Assembly (NCBI GenBank): GCA_000818945.1
Contig: KN805447.1
Coordinates: 1 to 58,273 of the forward strand
DNA: 58,273 bases
Source: Schizochytrium sp. CCTCC M209059
Taxonomy: Eukaryota; Sar; Bigyra; Thraustochytrida; Thraustochytriidae
Direction: 5' to 3'
Shown here piece by piece: positions 1-8,767 of the stretch. Made by a program: the position numbers and the translations under genes. How positions within the stretch are numbered: position 1 is the stretch's first letter; the number at the start of each line of letters is the position of its first letter. Under the pieces are notes generated by a model. That model ran no database searches, was not told where the DNA came from, and saw only the letters and a list, made by a program, of their open reading frames with translations.

Positions 1-1
1 T

Positions 2-115
2 ATGATATCAACGCGAGCCAAGCGCGTCTGGGAAGCCCAACGCACTTACAATCTTGAGATGCTTTCAGATGCAGAACTCATCCCGAAGTCTTGGACGCAT
101 CCTCCTTTCGAGTAG
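2..115 (+). CDS. Sulfotransferase, 3' end only (paralog of the 3806-4912 gene)
   Basis: The window opens inside this gene. Only the last 37 codons and the stop TAG (113-115) are visible. The nucleotide sequence is almost identical to the end of the complete minus-strand sulfotransferase at 3806-4912: over the 115 bp I count only about five or six differences, clustered in the last codons (ending HPPFE here, HPRFE there). Similarity continues past both stop codons for about 65 bp, including a shared TAGGCCTAAT. The two copies are therefore tail-to-tail duplicates about 3.7 kb apart. Function is inferred from the full copy, a type II membrane PAPS-dependent sulfotransferase. Whether the left copy is intact cannot be judged because its P-loop region lies outside the window. 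Confidence 0.85.
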   Translation: MISTRAKRVWEAQRTYNLEMLSDAELIPKSWTHPPFE

Positions 116-120
116 AGCCC

Positions 121-128
121 TAGGCCTA
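121..128. promoter_or_regulatory. TAGGCCTA palindrome, 3' flank
   Basis: Exact 8-bp palindrome five bases after the stop of the partial sulfotransferase. It lies in the duplicated 3' flank, so its partner at 3792 is the same ancestral site. Function unknown; it belongs to a set of seven exact copies in the window. Confidence 0.4.
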
Positions 129-1320
129 ATATCGAAGTGGTAACTGAATGCTCTTTGGGCTGCCATGCCGCCACACTGGTCTTCCTTGGTGTTTCGTAAG
201 CAGGGCAATCTTCTTCCCTCATCACGAACTTTGAGTAACAGTAAGTATTGTGTGAATCCCCGGTTTATGCCCGCGAAAATCCGAAGATTTTACGGCACGA
301 GCTCGCGAACAAGAATTAGAGAGACCAAATGGCTCGTTGAGCCGCTTGTCGACAAGAACGCCTATGAACAGATGCTTCGTGTGAGGTGCTTCCATCGCCC
401 GGTGAAGAAAGGATAGAACCCATGTTCCACTCGTTTTGTTTCGCCAAAAACCATGACTGTCGACTGTTTTGGACCGTCATGACGACGGGACACTGTGCCA
501 GTGCTCCACTCTATTAGACTTGCGTTTCGTCAATAAAAAATGCCAGTGAAAGCACAACGAATGTAGCTGAATGCACTTCAATCCACGGCAGCGCGCGTTT
601 TGGGCCCTCGCCACTTTGCTTCAGAAGGCATCTTCGTTCTGCACCTTAAAAATCAAAGTCATCTATCGAGTTCCAAGGCAGAAATATGACAAAGGGCCGT
701 CGACTGCGGATAGTTGAATTTTTTAACCTCTAGCAAGGACATTTGGCGACGAGACGATACTATGGGCGCTTTTGTTGACGTGAAGTCTGGACGAGAGAAA
801 GAACGAAGACTTAATCTGAAGGAGGTTTTCCTCAGCGTGAAGCGCAATAGAGAAAAGAAAGTTGGTGTCTCTCGCTGCTATTTGGAGACGATATTGCTGT
901 CGCCTAATTCGCTGTGAAGTTCGATGTTTCTGAAGCGCGTTTTCGCGCGATCTTTATGTTGGAGAGAGGAGGGGGGGGACTCGCGGTTTGTGCCTGTATT
1001 GGACAAAGAAATTTGGACAAGGAGAAATTGCGGCGTCTTTTGCACGGTCGCATCGCCCATCCGCCATTTAGTGCCATTCGTTTTTTTGAGTCAAGCTGCC
1101 TAGCAGCAGATGCACATCTAAACCAGGTCTCGTCAAAGGCGATTCAACCGAGCCGGACGGAAAAGCCAACATGGAGCTTTCAACTGCTCATGCAAATCTT
1201 TAACGCCGGTCAAAAAATGGCTTGCTGGTGCAACGAGAGTGAGAAATCGTTCAGACGCGATCAATGCTCGAGTCGACCTTGTAGTAAATGGAACGGATCG
1301 CATACCTGATTCAAGTATGT
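129..1320. other. Intergenic, no supported gene
   Basis: Apart from about 50 bp of homology to the 3' flank of the other sulfotransferase copy, I see no coding signal. The reading frames here are short, lack ATG starts where they are longest (a GTG-start frame at 914-1309), and show no recognisable motif. Confidence 0.5.
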
Positions 1321-1321
1321 T

Positions 1322-2006
1322 CTCTACAATTGCTTTCGTGCGTACCAGCTACCTGATCATGAAGAGTTCATACGCAGCTGAGACTCCTGGGAGTCCTGGG
1401 CCTCTAAAAAGAAGCGCATCTCATACAAAAAGTTCCAGACTGAGCTGCTGAAGGACTTGAATGATCCTGCCGAGCGCTTAAGTGCAATATTTGGAGGACT
1501 GGGTGGCGTTTGCGCTATGGTTGAGGAAGGCGAGGAGCCGCGTGACGAGATTCCAAATGCAAGGTCTTCAAGATATAGAGATAGACACGCGTCTCTCAGA
1601 CATCATTGCAAATCGCTCAGTAGGAAGGCACTTGCAAATGTCCATGAAGAAACCTCGCAAATGCATTTTGCATTGCCCCAAGTGCGATAAGGGCCCGAGC
1701 CTTAGTGAGCATTCGAGGTATGCGCGCAAGACGATCAAGTGGTTTTTACCTGAGCATCTACCATCTGCAAATATTGCTGGGCGAGCTTTCATTCAACAGG
1801 GGGTAACGCTCAAGGTGCCCATGCAAATTAAGGTCATCGTTTGCTCGAAACCCGTGCGTCGCTTGTGGCTGTCGCCCGCGTCCACCAAAGACGATATGTA
1901 TCTGGCATGCTCTCGCGCTCTCAGCTTGAAGTTCGCAACAATAGTTTGTCCGACCGCACCGCATTTTCTTAATTTACTACACAGAGAGGGTCTCAGTCAG
2001 CCTTAG
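1322..2006 (+). pseudogene. Degenerate coding remnant, possibly transposase-derived
   Basis: Plus-strand translation across this stretch looks like broken coding sequence. One frame from 1322 gives LYNCFRAYQLPDHEEF, a TGA at 1379-1381, then a lysine-rich segment (SWASKKKRISYKKFQTEL) and LLKDLNDP. A second frame (to 2006) carries a cysteine pair in HCPKCDKG followed by histidine and basic residues, like a short zinc-binding tail. The order, an aromatic/lysine-rich segment then a Cys-rich tail, recalls the C-terminal part of some cut-and-paste transposases. I could not match conserved catalytic positions, so the family is a guess. Stops and frame changes argue against a working gene. It sits between the two inverted sulfotransferase copies. 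Confidence 0.25.
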
Positions 2007-2121
2007 TGTCCCATTTTTCGGGACGAGAGGGCCTATTATGATCAAATAGACTCCGCTTTATACTCCCAGCCGCCAAATTAGTCTTTCATTTAAATATCGA
2101 TCTAAAACACTTATCAGAATC

Positions 2122-3148
2122 TCAAACTTTTGGTATATAGTAATCTAGACATGCATCCTCGTTGCCCGAACGCACTATGAGGGCACGCTTCTCGTGTGCG
2201 ACGCCACGGACGGCGAAGTCGACAAGATCGACACGCCTCCCGTGAATGCGGATCTGCGCCTGGCGCGCGTCTTCGCGAACGGGACGCATCGCGAGGCCCG
2301 ACAAGAGCGCGCAAGTTTGAAGTGCGCGTCACCTTGACCCCCTATGGTCCGATTCTCGAAAGATGCGGTCGTCTCGCCATACGTGTCGTGACGACGGGTC
2401 TGGTCCTCTTGCTCATCCTCTCCGAACTCATCCTCATCGTCAGCGTCTTCGCCCTCAATCTTTGACCAGAAGCTCGCCGCTAGCGCAGGCGTGTTAGTCC
2501 TTGCGCGCCTTCTTAAACGTCAACCTGCCAAGGGTAATCACATTCGTTTTGCGAAGCTTCTCGAGCGGTTTGGTGGAGACGCCCTTGACGAGCACAGCGC
2601 GCGCTGTGCGGCCCAATGATCGGTGTTGTCGCCCCAATTAGGTTGCGCAGCTCGCAGGTCTTGTCCATGCTGTCCGTGAGCTTCTCGCCGACTAGCCTTT
2701 GCAGGATGCTTGGGTCCCCAGAGTACAAGAGCTCCGTAATGCGCACGGTGGCGGCCACGATGATATTGACCATTGTACAAAGGCGCGGGTCGTCCGCCGG
2801 AAGCTGACCTTGATTGCAATCATGCACGCTGGGCAGTCTCGTGAGGAAGTACCCGCCAAACCCAGAGACTGCCATGAAATCCGCCACGGTCCTGATGAAG
2901 TGAGAATCCTCATCATCGACATCTTGAAAGGCGTCAGCGTTGGAACCCGCATCCCCAGCCGCACCAGCTTTGATGGCCTCGGTAGCCTCAATTGCTGCTC
3001 CGCGGTGACGCTTTGCCCTCGGCAGCATCTGCAAGATGTTCTGTTTGCCTGGCTGGCCGCCACGCTTGCGTCCCGAGGGGTTCGCGCCGTTTGCCCAGCT
3101 GTTTTCGGCGCCCTCTGCACGTGCTGCTGATGAGACGGACCGCGGCAT
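2122..3148 (-). pseudogene. Frameshifted gene of unknown function
   Basis: An ATG at 3146-3148 (minus strand) opens a 211-codon frame with a basic, glycine-rich N-terminus (SGRKRGGQPGKQ, AT-hook-like) and an ordered middle (SHFIRTVADFMAVSGFGGYF). Near 2610 the coding-like sequence leaves this frame: another minus frame continues with RAVLVKGVSTKPLEKLRKTN, then VITLGRLTFKKARKD and a stop near 2500. Further on, other minus frames carry an acidic stretch (GEDADDEDEFGEDEQEDQ) and a compact segment with IRIHGRRVDLVDFAVRGV ending at 2122. I read this as one gene, or two adjacent ones, broken by several frameshifts. I do not recognise the family. Sequencing errors could mimic the breaks, but three or more in 1 kb favours decay. 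Confidence 0.4.
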
Positions 3149-3791
3149 CGTGCAAACCTAGCGCGACCTACAGCCGCTCCCGGCCCTCGAGACTTCGGCT
3201 GCGAGGTCACAGGGCCGGGCGAGCTCGTGCAAAAACGCATTTCAGAAAACGCACTTCAGATATGTTCACACGTTCAGTTCGCATCCTTGAAGTTACGCGC
3301 AGCAAGACGTGTTATGTCTTCATATAGATCTGGCTCCAACATACCCGCAAAGCAAAACGACGAGCAACTGCATCTATGTTCGCGAACCAAGGAGCTTAAC
3401 GCGCGCTGTAGTGTGTAGACAGCTGTTGCGAGCTGATGTCACGCGGGATTATTCTAGCGCAAGTGGATTTTCAGTTTTCGTTTCTCTGTCATCCTCTCGT
3501 CCTTCGTCGCCCTCGTCATCATAAGCCTCTCAGCGTCAGCAGCGAAGGCCGCGGTCCATACAAGCTAGATCAAGGAACTCGCTTAAGACACGCTCGGCAA
3601 GCGGGATTCGCCTGAAAGTCCCGCGATACCTGAATACTTCAAGTCAGATAAATTACTAGTATACATACACATTCCGAGCTGAGGAAGAATGACGATCAAC
3701 AAGATACAGACAGTGGCATGCTGGAAGATTTACCAGCCACTCACTGTGGCATCACGCGAGCCCAAGGAGTGTTTAGTTACCATTTAAACAT
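3149..3791. other. Intergenic, no supported gene
   Basis: Only short overlapping frames with no recognisable protein. Its right edge (about 3740-3805) is the 3' flank of the minus-strand sulfotransferase and is homologous to positions 116-180. Confidence 0.5.
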
Positions 3792-3799
3792 TAGGCCTA
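3792..3799. promoter_or_regulatory. TAGGCCTA palindrome, 3' flank
   Basis: Exact palindrome six bases beyond the stop codon (3806-3808, minus strand) of the sulfotransferase. Read in the gene's orientation it is TAGGCCTAAT, as at 121. Confidence 0.4.
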
Positions 3800-3805
3800 C
3801 AGACC

Positions 3806-4912
3806 CTACTCGAATCGTGGATGCGTCCAAGACTTCGGGATGAGTTCCGCATCTGAGAGCATCTCAAGATTGTAAGTGCGTTGGGCTTCCCAGACGCGCT
3901 TGGCTCGCGTTGATATCATACTCTCCAGCTTGTTCAGAACTTCCGCGCCTCCCTTCGGGCTTACCTTGTAGGGCTTGTCTGGATTAAACCAGAGCTTGAG
4001 AAAGTTTTCTTGGAAGTCCCTCTCACTCGGAAGGAAGACGCCCTTCACCCCTGTCTCCACAAGCTTTGCGTGCAGGTATTTTGCCAGTTCGTACGGCTCT
4101 GTCATCATCTGAAAGTGACTGACCTGTATGATGGTCGCGCCCGTGCGCCTGCAGGCCTGAATTGCGCGCACATTGTACTCTTCCCAGAGTTCGAGATTGG
4201 TCTCGAGAGGCCAGCCACGAGCAAAGGGGACAAACCTTGAGGCTACTTCAATTGGATCTCGATGCGGAATAATACAAACGCGCTTGCGATCTGTGACTTG
4301 GGTCAGGTATGCTTCAGCGAGAAGACACAGGCGTGGGTCCTTCAACACCCAAGACTTCTCGGGCCCGGTGTATGCATCAAGCCAGTCGAGGACTTTCTTC
4401 ACCCCCTGCACGTATTCGTTTTGTTCTTGAAGGGATGCGCGATCCCACTCGTGCCCGTATGCTGGCCAAGGGGGGTTGGTCTTGTCCGTGGTTTTGAGAA
4501 GGAAGTCCTCGTTTAGATGCTCCGCCCTGGCGAGCTCAAAGTACTTGACTTCGTTCCCGGGCAGAAATAGGAGATCGGATCGCCTGCCGGCCTCAAGCCC
4601 AAGATTCATGAGAAGGAGAGTAAGGATCGAAGTGCCCGTATGGTGCATTCCAGTAACGAGTACAGCCCCCGCGCCGGGTGCGTCATCGGCTGAAGCGTTA
4701 ACTGAAGTGTATGAAGAAGGGCGTACAGCATGTAGGGACGTCGGCGAAACGACGTACTCGGGCTTCAAAGCATCAAGAGCCTCCTGATCTACACCGCGCA
4801 GCCATGGGCCCACGAGTATGCCGACGCAAAAGCAAAATGTGCACGCGACGTAGAAGAGCCAGAAATGGCGATACATTGCTGTGCGCAGAGCAAATACGAT
4901 CGCTCTACCCAT
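3806..4912 (-). CDS. Type II membrane sulfotransferase (PAPS-dependent)
   Basis: Predicted to transfer sulfate from PAPS to a glycan or protein acceptor in the Golgi lumen. The 368-residue product starts at the only in-frame ATG (4910-4912); the open frame extends upstream to 5032 but only with a GTG. Residues 15-38 form a signal anchor after a short cytosolic tail, the type II Golgi layout. The PAPS 5'-phosphosulfate loop is at 88-95 (GMHHTGTS). A likely 3'-phosphate loop is the arginine/serine segment RDPIEVASRF, about 155 residues further on. Acceptor specificity cannot be read from the sequence. It is convergent with a near-identical partial copy at the left edge and divergent from the nucleotide-sugar transporter at 5721. 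A GCCGCGGCGTGCA element lies 283 bp upstream. Confidence 0.85.
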   Translation of the reverse strand: MGRAIVFALRTAMYRHFWLFYVACTFCFCVGILVGPWLRGVDQEALDALKPEYVVSPTSLHAVRPSSYTSVNASADDAPGAGAVLVTGMHHTGTSILTLLLMNLGLEAGRRSDLLFLPGNEVKYFELARAEHLNEDFLLKTTDKTNPPWPAYGHEWDRASLQEQNEYVQGVKKVLDWLDAYTGPEKSWVLKDPRLCLLAEAYLTQVTDRKRVCIIPHRDPIEVASRFVPFARGWPLETNLELWEEYNVRAIQACRRTGATIIQVSHFQMMTEPYELAKYLHAKLVETGVKGVFLPSERDFQENFLKLWFNPDKPYKVSPKGGAEVLNKLESMISTRAKRVWEAQRTYNLEMLSDAELIPKSWTHPRFE

Positions 4913-5195
4913 GCTTGTTGTTGGGCTGTCGTTTGCTCTCCACGCGTCGGCTAGCGTCTTGGATGGACAGGGAGCTTTGGACGTTGCGTCACGTCTGCGA
5001 CTCAGACGACGACGCCAAGACCCGGCCCCCACCGACTCCTAGGTTCTTGCGAGTATCTAGCAAGAGTGCGCGCGGATGAGCGCGCACGAGCGCCGAGGAG
5101 CCCCTGGTGACGGGTGATACAGAGCTTATTGGTTGATTTGCCTGCTTCATTTTTGTCCTACAAATATATCGGAGAAAAGAAAAGAAAAAGCTCGT

Positions 5196-5208
5196 GCCGC
5201 GGCGTGCA
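5196..5208 (-). promoter_or_regulatory. GCCGCGGCGTGCA element, copy 1
   Basis: Exact 13-mer shared with 8596-8608 and 48215-48227. It lies 283 bp upstream of the sulfotransferase ATG and also upstream of the divergent transporter. The gene-sense strand reads TGCACGCCGCGGC. Recurrence is seen directly; a regulatory role is inferred. Confidence 0.45.
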
Positions 5209-5383
5209 ACCGTTGGTTCTTCGATTTTGCCTCACTGACCTCTTGACGTGGGCAGCAGGAGGAAGCGCTTGGTCTCCGGCAAGGATCCGACGAAGTTATC
5301 AGGTCGTTCATACCTGCGAGCCACCAAGCTTTTTCAGCTGTTGCCGACGCGGTCCTGGTGTTTTACAAAAAAATCGAGGCAAG

Positions 5384-5391
5384 TAGGCCTA
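5384..5391. promoter_or_regulatory. TAGGCCTA palindrome, divergent promoter
   Basis: Exact palindrome between the divergent sulfotransferase and sugar-transporter genes, 329 bp before the transporter ATG. Function unknown. Confidence 0.4.
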
Positions 5392-5720
5392 TGGCCCTAT
5401 ATACATGCCAGGTGGCGAAAGGCGTGGTGATGCTATGAAAGGAGTAGAAGGTGCTAGGCCCAACCTTGGTAGGTCTGGACCTAGGTGCAAACTAGGCTTG
5501 AAGCGCGCGTGCAAATCACCTTTAATCGTGACGCCGAGGCGGAGAGGAAGCGAGCGTTTGGACGCATCTGCTCGCGCCGTTGCCTGCAGGGTCATTGACC
5601 AGCAGCCTCTGACCTGTACGGCCACCAAAGCTGGCGTGACGGCACTCACGCAAGAAGCGGTTCACCTCACAACACTGCCGCCTTCTCCGCTGCTGCAAAA
5701 CCTGGTTGAGGCAATACGAA

Positions 5721-6827
5721 ATGAATACGGAGAGAGCAGTCGTGGAGCTGCCAGGCGGCCTCGAGCTGCAGCTCAAACACGTCAGCCTCTTCCTGCTCAT
5801 TGTACAGAATGTAGCTCTCGTGCTAATAATCAAGGTGTCCAAACTGCACCACGCCCCGGACAAACCGTCGTACGTGTCATCAACAGCAATTCTCTGCGCA
5901 GAATTCATGAAACTTGTTGTGTCCCTTTTTCTGGAGTATCGAAGGTTCACCCGCGACAACAAAAGTGCGACACCTTTTCGTCGACATCTACTACGGCAAC
6001 TCGCTACACCTGACACCACGAAGCTGAGTGTACCTGGCATTCTGTACACTGTCCAGAGCAATCTGCTTTTTATGGCGCTCAACTTATTGTCAGTCGGTGT
6101 GTATCAAGTGTCCATGCAACTAAAAATCTTGCTGACAGCTGCAATGAGCTACTTTGTTCTCGGCAAGACCCTCTCTCCTCTTCAAATGATTTCGCTTGTG
6201 ATACTCATGTGTGGCGTTGCAGCTGTACAACTGTCGCAAGTCGTTGGCGACGATAAGCTGTCTAATGCGCGGCAGCAAGGGCAATATCAGCAGCTTTTGG
6301 GCTTCGGTGCAACGGTCCTCGCGTGCAGTATCTCCGCTTTCGCGGGCGTGTATCTCGAAAAGGTGCTCAAATCCGGCTCGTTCGTCTCTATCTGGATGCG
6401 CAACGTGCAACTTTCGTTGTTTGGCATCTTGATTGGCTTCTTCACAGTCGTTGGCAAAGATGGTTACAGAATTGGAGAATTTGGTTTTTTTGGAGGCTAC
6501 AACTGGACAACTTGGATTGCTATCTGCCTCCAAGCCTGGGGTGGGCTCATTGTGGCGGTGGTCATGAAGTATGCAGACAATATTCTCAAAGGTTTTGCGA
6601 CGGCAGTCTCCATCTTATTCATCTCCTTCGTCTCAGTGCTCGCATTTGACACTAAACCAAGTCTTCTTATGGCCGCGGGGACGGGAGCAGTTCTCGTATC
6701 GGTTCTTTTATACACTTCGAATCCGGTCCCGGCGGGCTTTTCTCGCTCTGGATTTAAGGTGATCGAGCCGGGCGATATCGATTCAAGAAGAGCCTTTTCG
6801 CAAAACGATCTTCTCGGCAAACGGTAA
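5721..6827 (+). CDS. UDP-/CMP-sugar transporter, SLC35A-like
   Basis: A 368-residue Golgi nucleotide-sugar antiporter candidate, which would import an activated sugar in exchange for the nucleoside monophosphate. The start is the ATG at 5721; the frame opens five codons earlier only with TTG. The product is almost entirely hydrophobic, with about ten membrane segments. The N-terminal helix has VSLFLLIVQNVALVLIIKVS, and a segment with VSMQLKILLTAAMSYFVLGK then SPLQMISLVILMCGVAAVQL matches the signature region of SLC35A (CMP-sialic acid, UDP-galactose, UDP-GlcNAc) transporters. The late conserved stretch (GLIVAVVMKYADNILKGFAT) is also typical. The substrate cannot be assigned from sequence alone. 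It is divergent from a sulfotransferase and convergent with a glycosyltransferase, consistent with glycan synthesis. Confidence 0.9.
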   Translation: MNTERAVVELPGGLELQLKHVSLFLLIVQNVALVLIIKVSKLHHAPDKPSYVSSTAILCAEFMKLVVSLFLEYRRFTRDNKSATPFRRHLLRQLATPDTTKLSVPGILYTVQSNLLFMALNLLSVGVYQVSMQLKILLTAAMSYFVLGKTLSPLQMISLVILMCGVAAVQLSQVVGDDKLSNARQQGQYQQLLGFGATVLACSISAFAGVYLEKVLKSGSFVSIWMRNVQLSLFGILIGFFTVVGKDGYRIGEFGFFGGYNWTTWIAICLQAWGGLIVAVVMKYADNILKGFATAVSILFISFVSVLAFDTKPSLLMAAGTGAVLVSVLLYTSNPVPAGFSRSGFKVIEPGDIDSRRAFSQNDLLGKR

Positions 6828-7247
6828 CCTGGACCCAGCTGGGCCTTTGGGGTCTATGCACGAACATGGCTTTTAGCTTTTTTGCGCACGGCGTGGTCTC
6901 TTGCTGTAACCGAATTTCATCGTCGTGGACAATGGAAGGGGAAACGAGAATGAGATACTTGTAAGCTGAGTTGATTGGATTGAAGCGCTGAATTTCCATT
7001 CCGGACCTAGACATACGCTACACTATCCTCTGTTCGGTACACACTGCCGATCCTAATGCACGCAGTCTTTAAATTGCTGATTCGGCTTCTTAAAGGCACT
7101 TCATTGCTTTTTTCGGAGAACGTTTGCGTCTCAGCCGTTCAAGTATCAACACAGTGGCCTCTCAAAAAAGGGATCGTTTCTTTTCTTTCCACAAGAGCAA
7201 CACATAAAGAGTTTGAAGACGTCTACTGGTCCTTCCATCTGGCGTGA
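6828..7247. other. Convergent intergenic spacer
   Basis: 420 bp between the ends of the sugar transporter (+) and the glycosyltransferase (-). It should hold both 3' UTRs. No gene or repeat recognised. Confidence 0.5.
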
Positions 7248-8369
7248 CTACGGCGGCGATGGATAGTATCCGTACGAGGTGCACACAATATCGTAAAGTG
7301 ACCCTTGCGCGGGACGAACCCCCGTTGCAACCTTGGTAAGCTCGCCGTACATGTGCAGCTGCAAAGTTTTCCCATTTTTAATGCTCCGTAAAACAGAGTT
7401 ATCCGCGGGTGTCGGATCGTAAAAGTATCGCTCGGCTTGCCTCGGGAATATCGAATACATGTACCAATGAGAAAAGAACCCGGCCAGACGGCAGTCCATA
7501 TCTTCACACGCCTTGTAGCACTCATAAAGAAGCGGTCCTCCGATGCTTTCCCAAGAGTTTGGATTGTAAGCGATCAGGATTTTTTCCAGCACTTTAAGCA
7601 GAACGCCATTGCCTTGGGGAAAACCCATGACGCCATTCGACAAAGTCTCGTGCTTGTACTTGCCAACCGCGAACCCTCCGCTCATGAAGTCTGCCGGTGG
7701 TTGTTTTAGCCAAAGCGAATCAAAGTCACTGTAAACTCCTCCACAAAGGTATAAAACGGCAATTCGAATAAAGTCTGCAGTGTGAGCGCCAACATGCGGA
7801 CTTGAATTGACCCGCTGAATGAAGCGCTTCCAGGTTCTCGGCCTTGACAAGGTAGGGACCTGCTTGATAATCTGCTTTACAAAATCTTCGAGACCTACTC
7901 GCCAAATGGTTGGGTACCAGCTCTTTACCTGAGTCAGCGAATCACTAATGATGATGACGCGATAATCTGCACCAAAAACCTTCATTGTAGAGACAAGGCC
8001 CGCTTCGTACATAAAGGGTAAGTAATCACGACCCCGCCAGACAAGAAAGACGTTGACAGGATCTTCGCAAGGCGGTGATCGGCAGTGGCCTGCAGGAAAT
8101 CTCCGAGGGCAGAAGCCATCGAAACCAAGGTCCTCCGGGGGATCCAGTGTTCGGGCACTTGCGAGCCCAATAGCAGGTCTTGAAGCTGGGCTTGCAAGAA
8201 AGTAGTTCGCCAATTCAACGGTATTTTCCTGCGGCCTTCTTATCAATGCGAGAATGGAGGCTTGCCACGCAAGAAGCACGAGCGTAACGATACTGAATAT
8301 CGTCGCGATCTTGCATCGGAAACTCGTGCCTGCCACGCAGTCCTTCGCGCACCCCAGACAGGCCTTCAT
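7248..8369 (-). CDS. DXD-containing glycosyltransferase (GT32 / alpha-1,4-Gal/GlcNAc type)
   Basis: A 373-residue type II membrane glycosyltransferase, probably Golgi. The start is the ATG at 8367-8369; the frame upstream reaches 8438 only with GTG. A hydrophobic anchor covers residues 20-43. The catalytic block is at 210-221 (GGVYSDFDSLWL), where DFD is the metal-binding DXD motif, preceded by an HTADFIRIAVLYL helix. This arrangement is characteristic of the 'glycosyltransferase sugar-binding region containing DXD' family (yeast Och1, animal alpha-1,4-galactosyltransferase). Cysteine pairs in the N-terminal luminal part (CRSPPC) may form disulfides. Donor and acceptor are unknown. It converges on the sugar transporter and has a GCCGCGGCGTGCA element 226 bp upstream. 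Confidence 0.85.
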   Translation of the reverse strand: MKACLGCAKDCVAGTSFRCKIATIFSIVTLVLLAWQASILALIRRPQENTVELANYFLASPASRPAIGLASARTLDPPEDLGFDGFCPRRFPAGHCRSPPCEDPVNVFLVWRGRDYLPFMYEAGLVSTMKVFGADYRVIIISDSLTQVKSWYPTIWRVGLEDFVKQIIKQVPTLSRPRTWKRFIQRVNSSPHVGAHTADFIRIAVLYLCGGVYSDFDSLWLKQPPADFMSGGFAVGKYKHETLSNGVMGFPQGNGVLLKVLEKILIAYNPNSWESIGGPLLYECYKACEDMDCRLAGFFSHWYMYSIFPRQAERYFYDPTPADNSVLRSIKNGKTLQLHMYGELTKVATGVRPAQGSLYDIVCTSYGYYPSPP

Positions 8370-8767
8370 GATATAAGGTCCGCAGTGCTTAGCGCGCGCT
8401 CGGTACGGTGATGCAATCTGCCACCCGCGCCGCACCACTCAGCGCGTAACGCCGACTGCAGACCTGTGCCACTACAAAACGTAGCGCGCGCGCTTCGCAC
8501 GCGCCGCACGTAGGGTTTTCAATTTGGCTGCGCGATTGCAGCCAGCAGTAGTATCTAGTCACTAGGCTAGTACTATTTGAAGCCCATAAAGAGGTGCCGC
8601 GGCGTGCACAACGATTATTTCCTCTTCTTTACTTTAAAAATAAAAATAAAAATAAGAGGGCTGCAGAAAAGTGCGACTGTAAGAGAGTAATTTTTTGCAG
8701 TGGTCATGAAAGCCTATTGTGATCACGAAAAGTAGAAAATTTTCTTCTTTTCCTTATTCTTCGTCCT
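8370..8767. promoter_or_regulatory. Promoter of the DXD glycosyltransferase
   Basis: Spacer between two minus-strand genes, holding the promoter of the glycosyltransferase and the 3' flank of NAGLU. It contains the GCCGCGGCGTGCA element (8596-8608), with ATAAAGAG just before it, and a short AAAAAT tandem repeat near 8635-8654. Confidence 0.45.
8596..8608 (-). promoter_or_regulatory. GCCGCGGCGTGCA element, copy 2
   Basis: Exact 13-mer (15 bp GTGCCGCGGCGTGCA shared with copy 1), 226 bp upstream of the glycosyltransferase ATG and in the same orientation to its gene as copies 1 and 3. Confidence 0.45.

Larger units (their letters stand above)
4913..5720. promoter_or_regulatory. Divergent promoter region, sulfotransferase / sugar transporter
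   Basis: This 0.8-kb gap separates two divergently transcribed Golgi-type genes and must hold both promoters. It contains the 13-mer GCCGCGGCGTGCA at 5196-5208, just after an A-rich purine tract, and a TAGGCCTA palindrome at 5384-5391. Further diverged copies follow (TAGGCCCA near 5454). No TATA box stands out. Confidence 0.5.

Noticed and set aside
4913..5032. N-terminal extension of the sulfotransferase
   Set aside because: Opens only with GTG; the ATG at 4912 puts the signal anchor at the usual position.
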